The notes: a model not told the origin generated them from the sequence alone. A stretch of 6,163 bases of DNA from JAAYHV01 sp035268985 (GCA_035268985.1 DATFJV010000008.1:1-6163); one strand, 5' to 3'; positions 1-6,159 are shown, counted from the first letter of the stretch. A program made the numbers and translations.

Positions 1-496
1 TCACATCAACAGTAAAGTATGATTTAATGTTATTAAAGATGTCCTTTTGTGTTTCCATATTAATATTCACATCACCCGGTTCCTGTCTTGTAGACATATA
101 CAATCCTTCATCTTTTACATCTTCTTTTAGCCTCTTATATAACATGTTTGAACTTTCAAACAAAACAGAATCTCCAAAACCGTTTAAAAACAAGGCTTCC
201 AAATAATCAAAACAATCAAAAGACTCCTTTACAAGCTTATCAATATCACTACCTAAAGTTACAAGGCAGCTTATCACACCAAAGCTGCCTTCCTTCATGT
301 AATCATTTTTTTCTTTTGTAACAACATATGCTTTAGGTATAATTTTATCTCCATGCTCTTGGATTAACTCTTCTAAAATATTTAAATAAGTGTAATAATT
401 AGGATTTTCTTTATTACACTCGGCTAATCTTAAAATCTGCTCTTTGCTGTATACCAAATCCAATACATATTCTTTAATTAACTTTTTTGAACACAT
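1..496 (-). CDS. Methionine synthase activation-domain-like protein, partial (3' end outside window)
   Basis: The gene reads leftward and runs off the window at base 1, so about 165 N-terminal residues are visible and the C-terminus is missing. I place it, with moderate confidence, near the vitamin B12-dependent methionine synthase activation domain family. The support is a helical segment (about residues 85-130) followed by a GLYMSTRQEPGD stretch and then a METQKDIF helix; the family shows a similar order of 'R..PG.G..P...Q..IF'. Small stand-alone members occur in corrinoid methyltransferase clusters, where they are thought to interact with the corrinoid; the exact role is not settled. Two ATGs are adjacent (499 and 496). 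The GGTGA at 502-506 lies 2 nt from the first and 5 nt from the second, so I chose the second. It follows the methyltransferase gene by about 26 bp with no terminator, so it is probably the fourth gene of the operon. By eye its GC (around 25-30%) is lower than that of the methyltransferase gene (around 40%). Confidence 0.66.
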   Translation of the reverse strand, partial: MCSKKLIKEYVLDLVYSKEQILRLAECNKENPNYYTYLNILEELIQEHGDKIIPKAYVVTKEKNDYMKEGSFGVISCLVTLGSDIDKLVKESFDCFDYLEALFLNGFGDSVLFESSNMLYKRLKEDVKDEGLYMSTRQEPGDVNINMETQKDIFNNIKSYFTVDV

Positions 497-522
497 CATA
501 GTCACCAATATTTAATATACCC

Positions 523-1899
523 TTATAGGTATTTCTTTAATAATTCAACAAAATCTTTATGTGCTGGAATAATTGAATTATATTTTAATTCTCCATTTAC
601 ATATATACAAGGCAAATTAGTAACACCAACTTTAACACATCTAGCAATATTTTCTTTTTCAGTAAATCTGTACTCAATCATATCCACTTTGTCAGCAATT
701 TCCGGATCTTCTAATACTTTTTCAGTTCCCGTTAACATGTAAGTACATGCGGCACATGATAATGGATCCAAAGTGTATAATTCGATAAGGGGCTTTTCCA
801 GGTTTGCATAATCCGGAATAACAACACCCGAAGTATCGATTTCTTCAGCCGTATAGTTAGCAACCATATCTCTTACATTATCTAAATCCGTTACTGCTTG
901 AGCTACGCCAACAGTATTATCCACAGGAGTAGCATATGGCATATCACAACCTGGCGCTAAAATATATCCAGTTTTCTCTTCCATACCATCTAACAAATCA
1001 ACAACCCACTTCATATTGTCCATTTGATTACCTGTTAGCATAACAGTTGTCAACGGAATATTACCACCTATTACAACACCATGCTTTCTGCCAACTTCTA
1101 ATGCCACTTTCAAATCTACGTTTTCATCAATGGATATAGAATCTGGCTTGGTAGCACACATTACTTCTAGATTTCTGGTAGCATCACCACATACGAAGAA
1201 TGATGATTTAACACCTTTCGCTCTAATAAAGTTAAATACTTCTGTAAACGGCTCGTCCATGAACTCCTCAAAGTGATTGGCTGAAATTTGCGAAATAAGA
1301 GGATCAACAACGGCTATGACGTCCATGCCTGCGTCAATCATATATTCCGCAGATGCCATGGTAACTTTTGAAGCATAGCTTAATAAATCCTTTACTTCAT
1401 CATCCCAATCATACATATCTGTAAAAATATTATTGCCCCTTAAATGGGATGCAATTGTAAAAGGGCCTGTAACTAGACCGTATAAAGCAGTTATATCTCC
1501 AACAGCTTCTTTCATTCTTGTCATTACATCCAATATAATTGGATATCTTCCACTTTCCGGAGTGGGTATTGTGCAAAGACAAGGGACTGTAGGTGGCTCA
1601 TCCTCATCACCATCAAGGGGATGGGTTTTTACAGAAGGCGGACTCATTTCTTCCCATTGTAATTCACAGCCTAAACATTCTACCTCCAACTGAAGGTCAA
1701 ACACTACAGGTTGTCCATCCGGTTTATAAAGTCTATTTACTTCCAGTAATGATTCAAATAACTTATCTCCATCTTTTAAAACTTCTTCCGCAGTATAACC
1801 TTTTAATGACCCTGCATGGACTCCTGCGAACGGCACCCAAGGTACTCTGTCAACGGACTTACCACTCAATACATTCAATAATCTCTCTTTTGGTTGCAT
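523..1899 (-). CDS. URO-D/MtaA-superfamily corrinoid methyltransferase fused to a thioredoxin-like domain
   Basis: This 458-residue cytoplasmic protein has two parts. Residues 1-345 or so match the uroporphyrinogen decarboxylase/MtaA-CmuA fold: MQPKERLLNVLSGKSVDRVP at the start, TGPFTIASHLRG near 144-154, FVCGDATRN near 235-243, SISIDENVDL near 254-263 and ILAPGCDMP near 313-321. Such proteins move methyl groups between a substrate or thiol/folate acceptor and a corrinoid protein. The family's second and third zinc ligands appear as C237 and C318, but the usual His of the HxC motif is F235. Residues about 368-458 add a thioredoxin-like domain with C382-A-A-C385 and a probable cis-proline loop at NLPCIYVNG (P430). 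MtaA-type enzymes are usually near 340 residues, so the tail is extra. The start is backed by AAGGAG 7 nt upstream. It lies 24 bp after the corrinoid protein gene, its likely partner. True heme-synthesis decarboxylase is unlikely given the Cys residues, the fusion and the neighbours. Substrate and direction of transfer (methyltransferase I or II) cannot be told. Confidence 0.88.
   Translation of the reverse strand: MQPKERLLNVLSGKSVDRVPWVPFAGVHAGSLKGYTAEEVLKDGDKLFESLLEVNRLYKPDGQPVVFDLQLEVECLGCELQWEEMSPPSVKTHPLDGDEDEPPTVPCLCTIPTPESGRYPIILDVMTRMKEAVGDITALYGLVTGPFTIASHLRGNNIFTDMYDWDDEVKDLLSYASKVTMASAEYMIDAGMDVIAVVDPLISQISANHFEEFMDEPFTEVFNFIRAKGVKSSFFVCGDATRNLEVMCATKPDSISIDENVDLKVALEVGRKHGVVIGGNIPLTTVMLTGNQMDNMKWVVDLLDGMEEKTGYILAPGCDMPYATPVDNTVGVAQAVTDLDNVRDMVANYTAEEIDTSGVVIPDYANLEKPLIELYTLDPLSCAACTYMLTGTEKVLEDPEIADKVDMIEYRFTEKENIARCVKVGVTNLPCIYVNGELKYNSIIPAHKDFVELLKKYL
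526..798 (-). other. Thioredoxin-like C-terminal domain of the methyltransferase
   Basis: These bases encode residues 368-458. The segment begins with a beta-strand (PLIELYTLD) leading into SCAACTYM, where C382 and C385 (bases 745-756) form a CxxC at the N-terminus of a helix, as in thioredoxins and glutaredoxins. The later NLPCIYVNG matches the cis-proline strand of that fold, and a C-terminal helix (HKDFVELLKKYL) closes it. Two further cysteines, C421 and C431, lie nearby. The fold is inferred from the motif order; its partner and redox role are unknown. Confidence 0.72.
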
Positions 1900-1923
1900 A
1901 ACACATCTCCTTATAACTTCATC

Positions 1924-2559
1924 TTAAGCTTGGCAATACTTATATGCCACCTCTGCAGCTTCAGCACCATCCACAGTATAATTAGTCGCTCCAATTTTTT
2001 CACAAAATTCCTGGTTTACCGGAGCACCACCAATCATAATAGGAATATTAGATAAATCGGAATTTTTAACTGCAGCTACTACATCTTGCATATAATCCAT
2101 TGTTGTCGTTAAAAGCGCAGAACATGCAATTACCTGTGCATTATTTTCCTTAGCTGCTTCTACAAATTTCTCCGCAGGTTGGTCAACACCAATATCGATT
2201 ACCGTAAGACCCTTGCCCTTCATCATTATACCAACTAAATTTTTACCTATATCATGTAGGTCACCTTTAACGGTTCCTAGGATAACCGTACCTGCTCCAT
2301 CATTACCATCTTCCAACAATAATGGTTCTAGAATTTCTAAACCCTTATTCATACACCTTGCAGATACTAAAACTTCTGGTACAAAAATTTCATTTGCCTT
2401 AAATTTCGCACCTATCACATCCATACCAGCTAATAAAGCATCATCTAGAATTGTTTGGGCCAGAATCCCTTGATCTACAGCTTCTTGTACAGCTTTTTTA
2501 CATTTCCCTGCTTTTCCTGCTTGTAGTAAGCTACTAATCTCATTTAATATCTCATTCAT
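1924..2559 (-). CDS. Methyltransferase corrinoid protein (MtaC/MtbC-like)
   Basis: This 211-residue protein carries the methyl group on a cobamide cofactor. An N-terminal four-helix cap (about residues 1-80, with ALLAGMDVIGAKFKANEIFVPEVL) is followed by a Rossmann-like B12-binding domain. The latter has the base-off/His-on signature GDLHDIG, where H102 (codon 2254-2256) is the predicted lower cobalt ligand. The SALLTTTM stretch and the IGGAPV loop line the pocket for the nucleotide tail. Order and length match corrinoid subunits of methanol, methylamine and O-demethylase systems. I chose the ATG at 2559 rather than the one at 2574: GGAGG at 2568-2572 overlaps the upstream ATG and sits 8 nt before the downstream one. 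The upstream choice would add only MEEDK. It lies between the gene of its probable reductive activator (17 bp upstream) and that of its probable methyltransferase (24 bp downstream), so co-expression is likely. The substrate specificity is not readable from this subunit. Confidence 0.94.
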   Translation of the reverse strand: MNEILNEISSLLQAGKAGKCKKAVQEAVDQGILAQTILDDALLAGMDVIGAKFKANEIFVPEVLVSARCMNKGLEILEPLLLEDGNDGAGTVILGTVKGDLHDIGKNLVGIMMKGKGLTVIDIGVDQPAEKFVEAAKENNAQVIACSALLTTTMDYMQDVVAAVKNSDLSNIPIMIGGAPVNQEFCEKIGATNYTVDGAEAAEVAYKYCQA

Positions 2560-2567
2560 CTTATCTT

Positions 2568-2572
2568 CCTCC
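2568..2572 (-). promoter_or_regulatory. Ribosome binding site of the corrinoid protein gene
   Basis: GGAGG on the minus strand, 8 nt before the ATG at 2559. It overlaps the alternative ATG at 2574, which therefore cannot use it and has no good site of its own. This decides the start. Confidence 0.8.
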
Positions 2573-2576
2573 ATAT

Positions 2577-4103
2577 TTAATATTTTTCATCCTCTTCAAA
2601 TAACATGCCTTCTATATAATAATCCGAAAACACTTGCTTTCCAGATAAATCAACCTCCGTAGATTTATTAATAATTTCTTTTATATATTCTTTCTGTTTA
2701 TTATCGAAAAGCAACATAATCGCTCCAGATAATGCACCATTTCCTATTACTTCCATGCACCGCTCTAAACCTCTAGGAAACAATCCAATATTAGCTGCAT
2801 TTTCTCCATTCATATGATATCCAAAACCACCCGCAACATAAAAAGTCTCGATATCTTTTTCTTTCAGTCCTGCTTGATCAAGTAAAGTCTTTATACCAGC
2901 AAATATTGCCGATTTTGCCAGTTGAATTTGCCTAATGTCCTTTTGCGTTATATAAACTTCAGTTGATGGAATCTTCCATGCAACTTCACCATCGCCTATA
3001 TAACCTTCGTCTATTCTACCGGTTTCATTAATGACTCCAAGCTCAAGCATTACACTTACTGCATCTAAAACACCAGAGCCACAGACACCTTTTGGCTTTC
3101 CATTTCCAATTACTTTAAATAAAACTTTCCCATCGTCAACCATCATTTCGGAAATCGCTCCTAGTTCTGCTCTCATACCATGGCTAAGATTAGCTCCTTC
3201 AAATGCAGGTCCTGCAGCCGTTGAAGCACAATACATTTCACCCCTATAATTCAAAACCAACTCCCCATTGGTGCCTAAATCAGCTAAGAGCTCAATTCTA
3301 TCATTATGCCTTTGCATACCTGCCGCCAGTATAGAACATGAAATATCTGCGCCCACATAAGAGCCGATACAGCTAGGCAAATATGTTTGACTTCCTGATA
3401 ATTCAAAGTCACCATTTCTACCAAATAGTGATTCAGTTTTAAAAGGCGCTACTGCAATACTTCTCGTTTCCAGACCTTCATAAAAATGAAGCATCACCGT
3501 ATTACCTGTAACAACAGATTTGTTAATCTCATAAATCTCAGCCTTATGCATACATTCTTTAGACATATCAAGTAATTGTTTATGTATAGAATCTTGCAAA
3601 TACTTAGTTCCATTTTCAGTGGCATATTTTATTCTTGATATCACATCAGCCCCAAATATACACTGTGCATTATTTCTTAAATCTTCTCCCAGCAGCTTCC
3701 CAGTCCTAAGTTCATACAATTGCATAGCCACTGTTGTTGTTCCGATATCAACGGAAATACCATATCCTTCTTCAGTGAATTCCAAGTCTCCTTGTTTCAC
3801 CATTGATAGTACATTCGCTTCTGTTTGATCTAAAAAAATTTCAATATCTCCATTAACTTCTGCAAAACATGCCAACCTAATATTATTCTTGATTTCTTCA
3901 TCCTTAAGAAGCATTCTTTCTTCATCTGTCATTTCAGACAAATGGCCTTTTACTGTCACTTTACATTTGCCACAAGTGTGATTGCCAGAGCAAGGCATAT
4001 CCAACATTAAATCAAGCTCTTTCATCAGCTTATCTAAACGCATAGTTTTACTAATACTGATTGTCTCACTGCCATTGTTATCATTTATATTTACTATATA
4101 CAT
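2577..4103 (-). CDS. RACE-type corrinoid activation protein: 2Fe-2S ferredoxin plus ASKHA-like ATPase
   Basis: This 508-residue protein is a predicted reductive activator of corrinoid-dependent enzymes. When a corrinoid protein slips to inactive Co(II), proteins of this family pass an electron uphill to restore Co(I), driven by ATP. Residues 1-90 form a plant-type 2Fe-2S domain with C38, C44, C47 (CSGNHTCGKC) and C79. From about residue 115 the DUF4445/ASKHA-like part carries nucleotide-binding motifs: VDIGTTTVAM (118-127), VVTGNTVML (197-205), ADLGTNGELVL (274-284), VCGSGVLDAV (340-349) and YVAGGFG (422-428). I see no RamA-like C-terminal 4Fe-4S cysteine cluster, so the bacterial RACE branch fits better than the archaeal RamA branch. 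It is somewhat short for the family, with little linker after the ferredoxin domain. The start has only a weak AGGA about 12 nt upstream, but the N-terminal strand (MYIVNIND) is typical of the ferredoxin domain. It is the first gene of the leftward operon. Confidence 0.92.
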   Translation of the reverse strand: MYIVNINDNNGSETISISKTMRLDKLMKELDLMLDMPCSGNHTCGKCKVTVKGHLSEMTDEERMLLKDEEIKNNIRLACFAEVNGDIEIFLDQTEANVLSMVKQGDLEFTEEGYGISVDIGTTTVAMQLYELRTGKLLGEDLRNNAQCIFGADVISRIKYATENGTKYLQDSIHKQLLDMSKECMHKAEIYEINKSVVTGNTVMLHFYEGLETRSIAVAPFKTESLFGRNGDFELSGSQTYLPSCIGSYVGADISCSILAAGMQRHNDRIELLADLGTNGELVLNYRGEMYCASTAAGPAFEGANLSHGMRAELGAISEMMVDDGKVLFKVIGNGKPKGVCGSGVLDAVSVMLELGVINETGRIDEGYIGDGEVAWKIPSTEVYITQKDIRQIQLAKSAIFAGIKTLLDQAGLKEKDIETFYVAGGFGYHMNGENAANIGLFPRGLERCMEVIGNGALSGAIMLLFDNKQKEYIKEIINKSTEVDLSGKQVFSDYYIEGMLFEEDEKY

Positions 4104-4170
4104 CGTTTAAACACTTCCTGTTACTATGTTAATTACACTATTCGATTGCTTAAACCTTTAATTTAAAAAC

Positions 4171-4199
4171 ACTATACTACATATCTTGCTTTTTGGCAA
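4171..4199 (-). promoter_or_regulatory. Sigma-A-type promoter of the leftward RACE operon
   Basis: On the minus strand, -35 TTGCCA (4194-4199) and -10 TATAGT (4171-4176) are separated by exactly 17 bp; each box has one mismatch to consensus. Transcription would start near 4164, giving a leader of about 60 nt. The -35 box lies inside an inverted repeat. Confidence 0.62.
4181..4194 (+). repeat. 14-bp direct repeat, copy 1
   Basis: ATATCTTGCTTTTT occurs here and, identically, at 4313-4326, 132 bp away. This copy lies in the spacer and -35 box of the leftward promoter and forms the left part of the inverted repeat. Confidence 0.6.
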
Positions 4200-4201
4200 G
4201 A
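4184..4201. repeat. Inverted repeat over the leftward -35 box (possible operator)
   Basis: Perfect 6-bp arms TCTTGC and GCAAGA are separated by 6 bp (TTTTTG). The repeat covers the -35 box and part of the spacer of the RACE operon promoter. No T-run follows on the plus strand, so a terminator is unlikely and a protein-binding site is more plausible. Which regulator would bind is not known. Confidence 0.45.
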
Positions 4202-4217
4202 AAAATTTTAATATTTG

Positions 4218-4244
4218 TTGAAAACCCTTGAAAGCAGCTTGAAA
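4218..4244 (+). repeat. Three phased TTGAAA hexamers
   Basis: TTGAAA occurs at 4218-4223, 4228-4233 and 4239-4244, so starts are 10 and 11 bp apart, about one helical turn. The middle copy is the proposed -35 box of the rightward promoter. This could be a tandem binding site or chance in AT-rich DNA. Confidence 0.4.
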
Positions 4245-4256
4245 CTAGTGTATCAT
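4228..4256 (+). promoter_or_regulatory. Sigma-A-type promoter of the G3E GTPase gene
   Basis: -35 TTGAAA (4228-4233) and -10 TATCAT (4251-4256) are separated by 17 bp, with one mismatch each to consensus. Transcription would start near 4263, leaving a leader of roughly 75 nt that contains copy 2 of the 14-bp repeat just before the ribosome site. Confidence 0.62.
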
Positions 4257-4312
4257 AGCTTTAAATTAGAATTAAATACATTTAAACATCAATATAATTT
4301 GTCTTTATATAG

Positions 4313-4326
4313 ATATCTTGCTTTTT
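4313..4326 (+). repeat. 14-bp direct repeat, copy 2
   Basis: Identical to 4181-4194 (ATATCTTGCTTTTT). This copy ends immediately before the AGGAGGG ribosome site of the GTPase gene and is downstream of the proposed rightward start point. It lacks the right arm of the inverted repeat seen at copy 1. Confidence 0.6.
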
Positions 4327-4333
4327 AGGAGGG
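4327..4333 (+). promoter_or_regulatory. Ribosome binding site of the G3E GTPase gene
   Basis: AGGAGGG lies 5 nt before the ATG at 4339. The in-frame ATG at 4318 is upstream of this site and would encode it, so 4339 is the better start. Confidence 0.85.
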
Positions 4334-4338
4334 CTCAA

Positions 4339-5262
4339 ATGATTAAGTTTTATCTTATTACCGGCTTTCTAGGTGCAGGGAAAACCACTTTTTTAAAAAA
4401 GTTTATTCCTTCTTTAGTTCCTATGAGAATGCACTTAGTTATTAATGAATTTGGAAAAGAAAGTGTTGATGGGTCACTACTAGAAGTTTTGGATGCTACC
4501 ATGAAACAAATAAACAACGGATCAATCTTTTGCACATGTAAACTTGATGCTTTTGAAGAAGAGCTTCTAATTGCTTTGGACAGTGAACCTGATTGTATTA
4601 TCGTCGAAGCATCCGGTTTGGCTGATCCAACTAATATAAGGGCTATAATTAACAATCCTAAATATGAAGCTCAACTTGATTACGCCGGAACAATATGTCT
4701 AGTTGATGCTGTTAGATTCAAAAAAGTGTATACGACTGCAAGATGTGTTAAGAAACAGATTGCATCTAGTGATGTAGTGCTTTTAAATAAAACAGACAAA
4801 GCCGATAAATCTCAAATTGAAGAAACCGAGTCTCTAGTTAAAACTCAAAGGCCCGATATTCCTATTTATCATACTGCCCATGGAAATTTTGATTTTGAAT
4901 GGTTAAAAAATATAGATTTTTTAGAAGATAAAGATACAAGCTACGAGGCTCATATTCCAGATATATCACTACAAAAGATTCTTATGAATATAAAAAAGGA
5001 AACTACATATGAACAACTTATGTACTTTTTAAAAGAAATTGCAGAAGAAACTTATAGAGTAAAAGGTTTTGTCAATATTGAGGGCGAGCTCTTACTTGTG
5101 AATAATGTTGGAACTATGATTGAGATTACGCCTTACAAGGAGGGCAACGAAACGAATGTAGGAAAACTGGTTATACTTTCTGGCCAAGGCCTACCAATAA
5201 GAAAAGCTATTAAAAAAAGTACAGAACACTACAGCAATCTATTCACCATTGTTAGAAATTAG
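4339..5262 (+). CDS. CobW/YjiA-like G3E-family GTPase
   Basis: This 307-residue protein is a P-loop GTPase of the G3E class (CobW, YjiA, HypB, UreG, MeaB), which deliver metals or cobamide cofactors to enzymes. Visible motifs are the Walker A GFLGAGKTT (9-17), INEFGKESVD (35-44), the Walker B/G3 region IIVEASGLADP (87-97) and the guanine-specificity motif NKTD (150-153). A short CobW_C-like C-terminal domain includes YRVKGFVNIEGE (239-250). The canonical CxCC metal motif (GCICC) is altered: the aligned stretch is G61-S-I-F-C65-T-C67, so two cysteines are lost and one is gained. I chose the ATG at 4339 because AGGAGGG precedes it; the in-frame ATG at 4318 would read through that site. It is divergent from the corrinoid operon and has its own promoter and terminator. 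A chaperone role for the corrinoid protein, the methyltransferase zinc or the activator is inferred from context only; cobalamin biosynthesis is less likely, as no cob genes are seen. Confidence 0.9.
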   Translation: MIKFYLITGFLGAGKTTFLKKFIPSLVPMRMHLVINEFGKESVDGSLLEVLDATMKQINNGSIFCTCKLDAFEEELLIALDSEPDCIIVEASGLADPTNIRAIINNPKYEAQLDYAGTICLVDAVRFKKVYTTARCVKKQIASSDVVLLNKTDKADKSQIEETESLVKTQRPDIPIYHTAHGNFDFEWLKNIDFLEDKDTSYEAHIPDISLQKILMNIKKETTYEQLMYFLKEIAEETYRVKGFVNIEGELLLVNNVGTMIEITPYKEGNETNVGKLVILSGQGLPIRKAIKKSTEHYSNLFTIVRN

Positions 5263-5273
5263 TATTAATATAT

Positions 5274-5313
5274 AAAAGGCAGTTAGTAAGGAATCTTACT
5301 AACTGCCTTTTTT
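5274..5313 (+). terminator. Rho-independent terminator, probably bidirectional
   Basis: A perfect 17-bp stem (AAAAGGCAGTTAGTAAG at 5274-5290 with its complement at 5295-5311) closes a GAAT loop and is followed by a T-run (5308-5313). Read from the minus strand the same stem ends in TTTT, so it can also serve the convergent AraC gene, whose TAG stop (5314-5316) directly abuts it. Confidence 0.93.
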
Positions 5314-6150
5314 CTATATTCCTAGATGTTCTTTAACAGCTTTTCTAAACTGGCTCGGCGTCGATCCTAATCTACTTTTAAAAGCAGCTATAAACGTAGA
5401 CGAATTATTATAACCACAAACTTCAGCAATTTTTTGTGTGCTCAAGTTGGAATTTAGTAGCAACTTCTTCGCATTGCTAATTCTCTGCATAATTAGATAT
5501 TCATACGGGGAAATACCGAACTGTTTTTGGAACTGTCTTGTGAAATAAAATAAACTCATCTCCACTTCATTTGCAACATCCACTATGGAAATCTGCTTAT
5601 TGAAATTCTGTCTTAGGTATGACTCAGCCATGGATAAAGCTTGCTCTGTAGATCTGGTTTGAGTTGATATTTTTTCAGAAATCGTAGCTAAAAACATATG
5701 TATTTCTGCCGATAAAGTATGTTCAAAAGTGTTATTACCTCTTAAATTCCCCATTAATATCTTGAACTCTTGAATAATTACAGATGAAGACTTTATTACT
5801 ATTGGGGTTCCAAACCTTTTTGTAAGTATTTCTGAATATGCAAATACTGAATTGCCTTGAAGATGCACCCATCTAAGAGAAATATTATTCTTTGAATAAT
5901 AGCAATGCGGTTTTCTACAGTCTATAAACACAAACTCTTTTGCGGCTACAACCAAGGTGTTACCTTCATATTCAACCGTTAGTTCCCCTTCATCTATATG
6001 CATAACCAGCAAACTGTTATAGAAATCTCTTTCAATTCTATAATCATTAATATTAGTATATTCCCCAGCTAGCTCTGCGTAAAATAGATGATCTTTAGCA
6101 AAGTCTGATGGATCACTTGAATAAATTCTTGTTATACCGTTATTTGCCAT
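5314..6150 (-). CDS. AraC-family transcriptional regulator
   Basis: This 278-residue DNA-binding protein has a cupin-like N-terminal sensor half and an AraC-type C-terminal half with two helix-turn-helix motifs. The N-terminal half includes LVMHIDEGELTVEYEG (48-63) and FIDCRKPHCYY (75-85), the usual barrel strands around H82; C78 and C83 flank that position. The C-terminal half (about 172-275) shows ISIVDVANEVEMSLFYFTRQFQ for the first helix-turn-helix and LSTQKIAEVCGYNNSSTFIAAFK for the second, ending in the family signature GSTPSQFRK. The start ATG at 6150 has GGAGGG (6154-6159) just upstream; its promoter lies beyond the window. It converges on the GTPase gene and shares a terminator with it. 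It may sense the methylated substrate or a related compound and activate the divergent promoters at 4171-4256; this is inferred only from proximity. No membrane segment is seen. Confidence 0.93.
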   Translation of the reverse strand: MANNGITRIYSSDPSDFAKDHLFYAELAGEYTNINDYRIERDFYNSLLVMHIDEGELTVEYEGNTLVVAAKEFVFIDCRKPHCYYSKNNISLRWVHLQGNSVFAYSEILTKRFGTPIVIKSSSVIIQEFKILMGNLRGNNTFEHTLSAEIHMFLATISEKISTQTRSTEQALSMAESYLRQNFNKQISIVDVANEVEMSLFYFTRQFQKQFGISPYEYLIMQRISNAKKLLLNSNLSTQKIAEVCGYNNSSTFIAAFKSRLGSTPSQFRKAVKEHLGI

Positions 6151-6153
6151 ATT

Positions 6154-6159
6154 CCCTCC
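6154..6159 (-). promoter_or_regulatory. Ribosome binding site of the AraC-family gene
   Basis: GGAGGG on the minus strand, 3 nt before the ATG at 6150. It supports this start. Only 13 bases of upstream sequence are in the window, so no promoter can be judged. Confidence 0.75.

Larger units (their letters stand above)
4104..4338. other. Divergent regulatory intergenic region
   Basis: This 235-bp gene-free stretch separates the leftward RACE operon from the rightward GTPase gene. It is very AT-rich and holds two back-to-back promoters whose -35 boxes are 28 bp apart, an AT tract between them (about 4201-4217), a 14-bp direct repeat, an 18-bp inverted repeat over the leftward -35 box, and three phased TTGAAA hexamers. 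I saw no convincing riboswitch or small ORF. The layout suggests shared control of both transcription units. Confidence 0.75.

Noticed and set aside
523..1899. Heme-pathway uroporphyrinogen decarboxylase (HemE)
   Set aside because: The corrinoid and RACE neighbours, the ILAPGCDMP cysteine motif and the thioredoxin-like tail point to the methyltransferase branch; no heme genes are seen.
1433..1901. Plus-strand ORFs of 86 and 102 codons inside the methyltransferase gene
   Set aside because: They are antisense to a well-supported gene, have no recognisable domain, and are low in informative motifs; they look like shadow frames.
2213..3828. Other plus-strand ORFs (69-86 codons) antisense to the corrinoid and RACE genes
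   Set aside because: Same reasoning: full overlap with conserved genes and Ser/Pro/Ile-rich nonsense-like translations.
4105..4112. GTTTAAAC palindrome just upstream of the RACE start
   Set aside because: An 8-bp AT-rich palindrome is expected by chance in such DNA, and no second copy supports it as a site.
4184..4201. Hairpin TCTTGC/GCAAGA as a transcription terminator
   Set aside because: The stem is only 6 bp and no T-run follows on the plus strand; it coincides with a -35 box, so an operator is more plausible.
4195..4210. Sigma-54 promoter starting at TTGGCAAG
   Set aside because: The GC of the -12 element is absent at the required distance, and no sigma-54 activator is encoded nearby.
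4104..4338. Cobalamin or SAM riboswitch in the divergent leaders
   Set aside because: The leaders are about 60 and 75 nt, too short for a cobalamin riboswitch, and no conserved B12-box or SAM-type core is visible.
4350..4655. Minus-strand 101-codon ORF inside the GTPase gene
   Set aside because: Antisense to the G3E motifs and without any family features.
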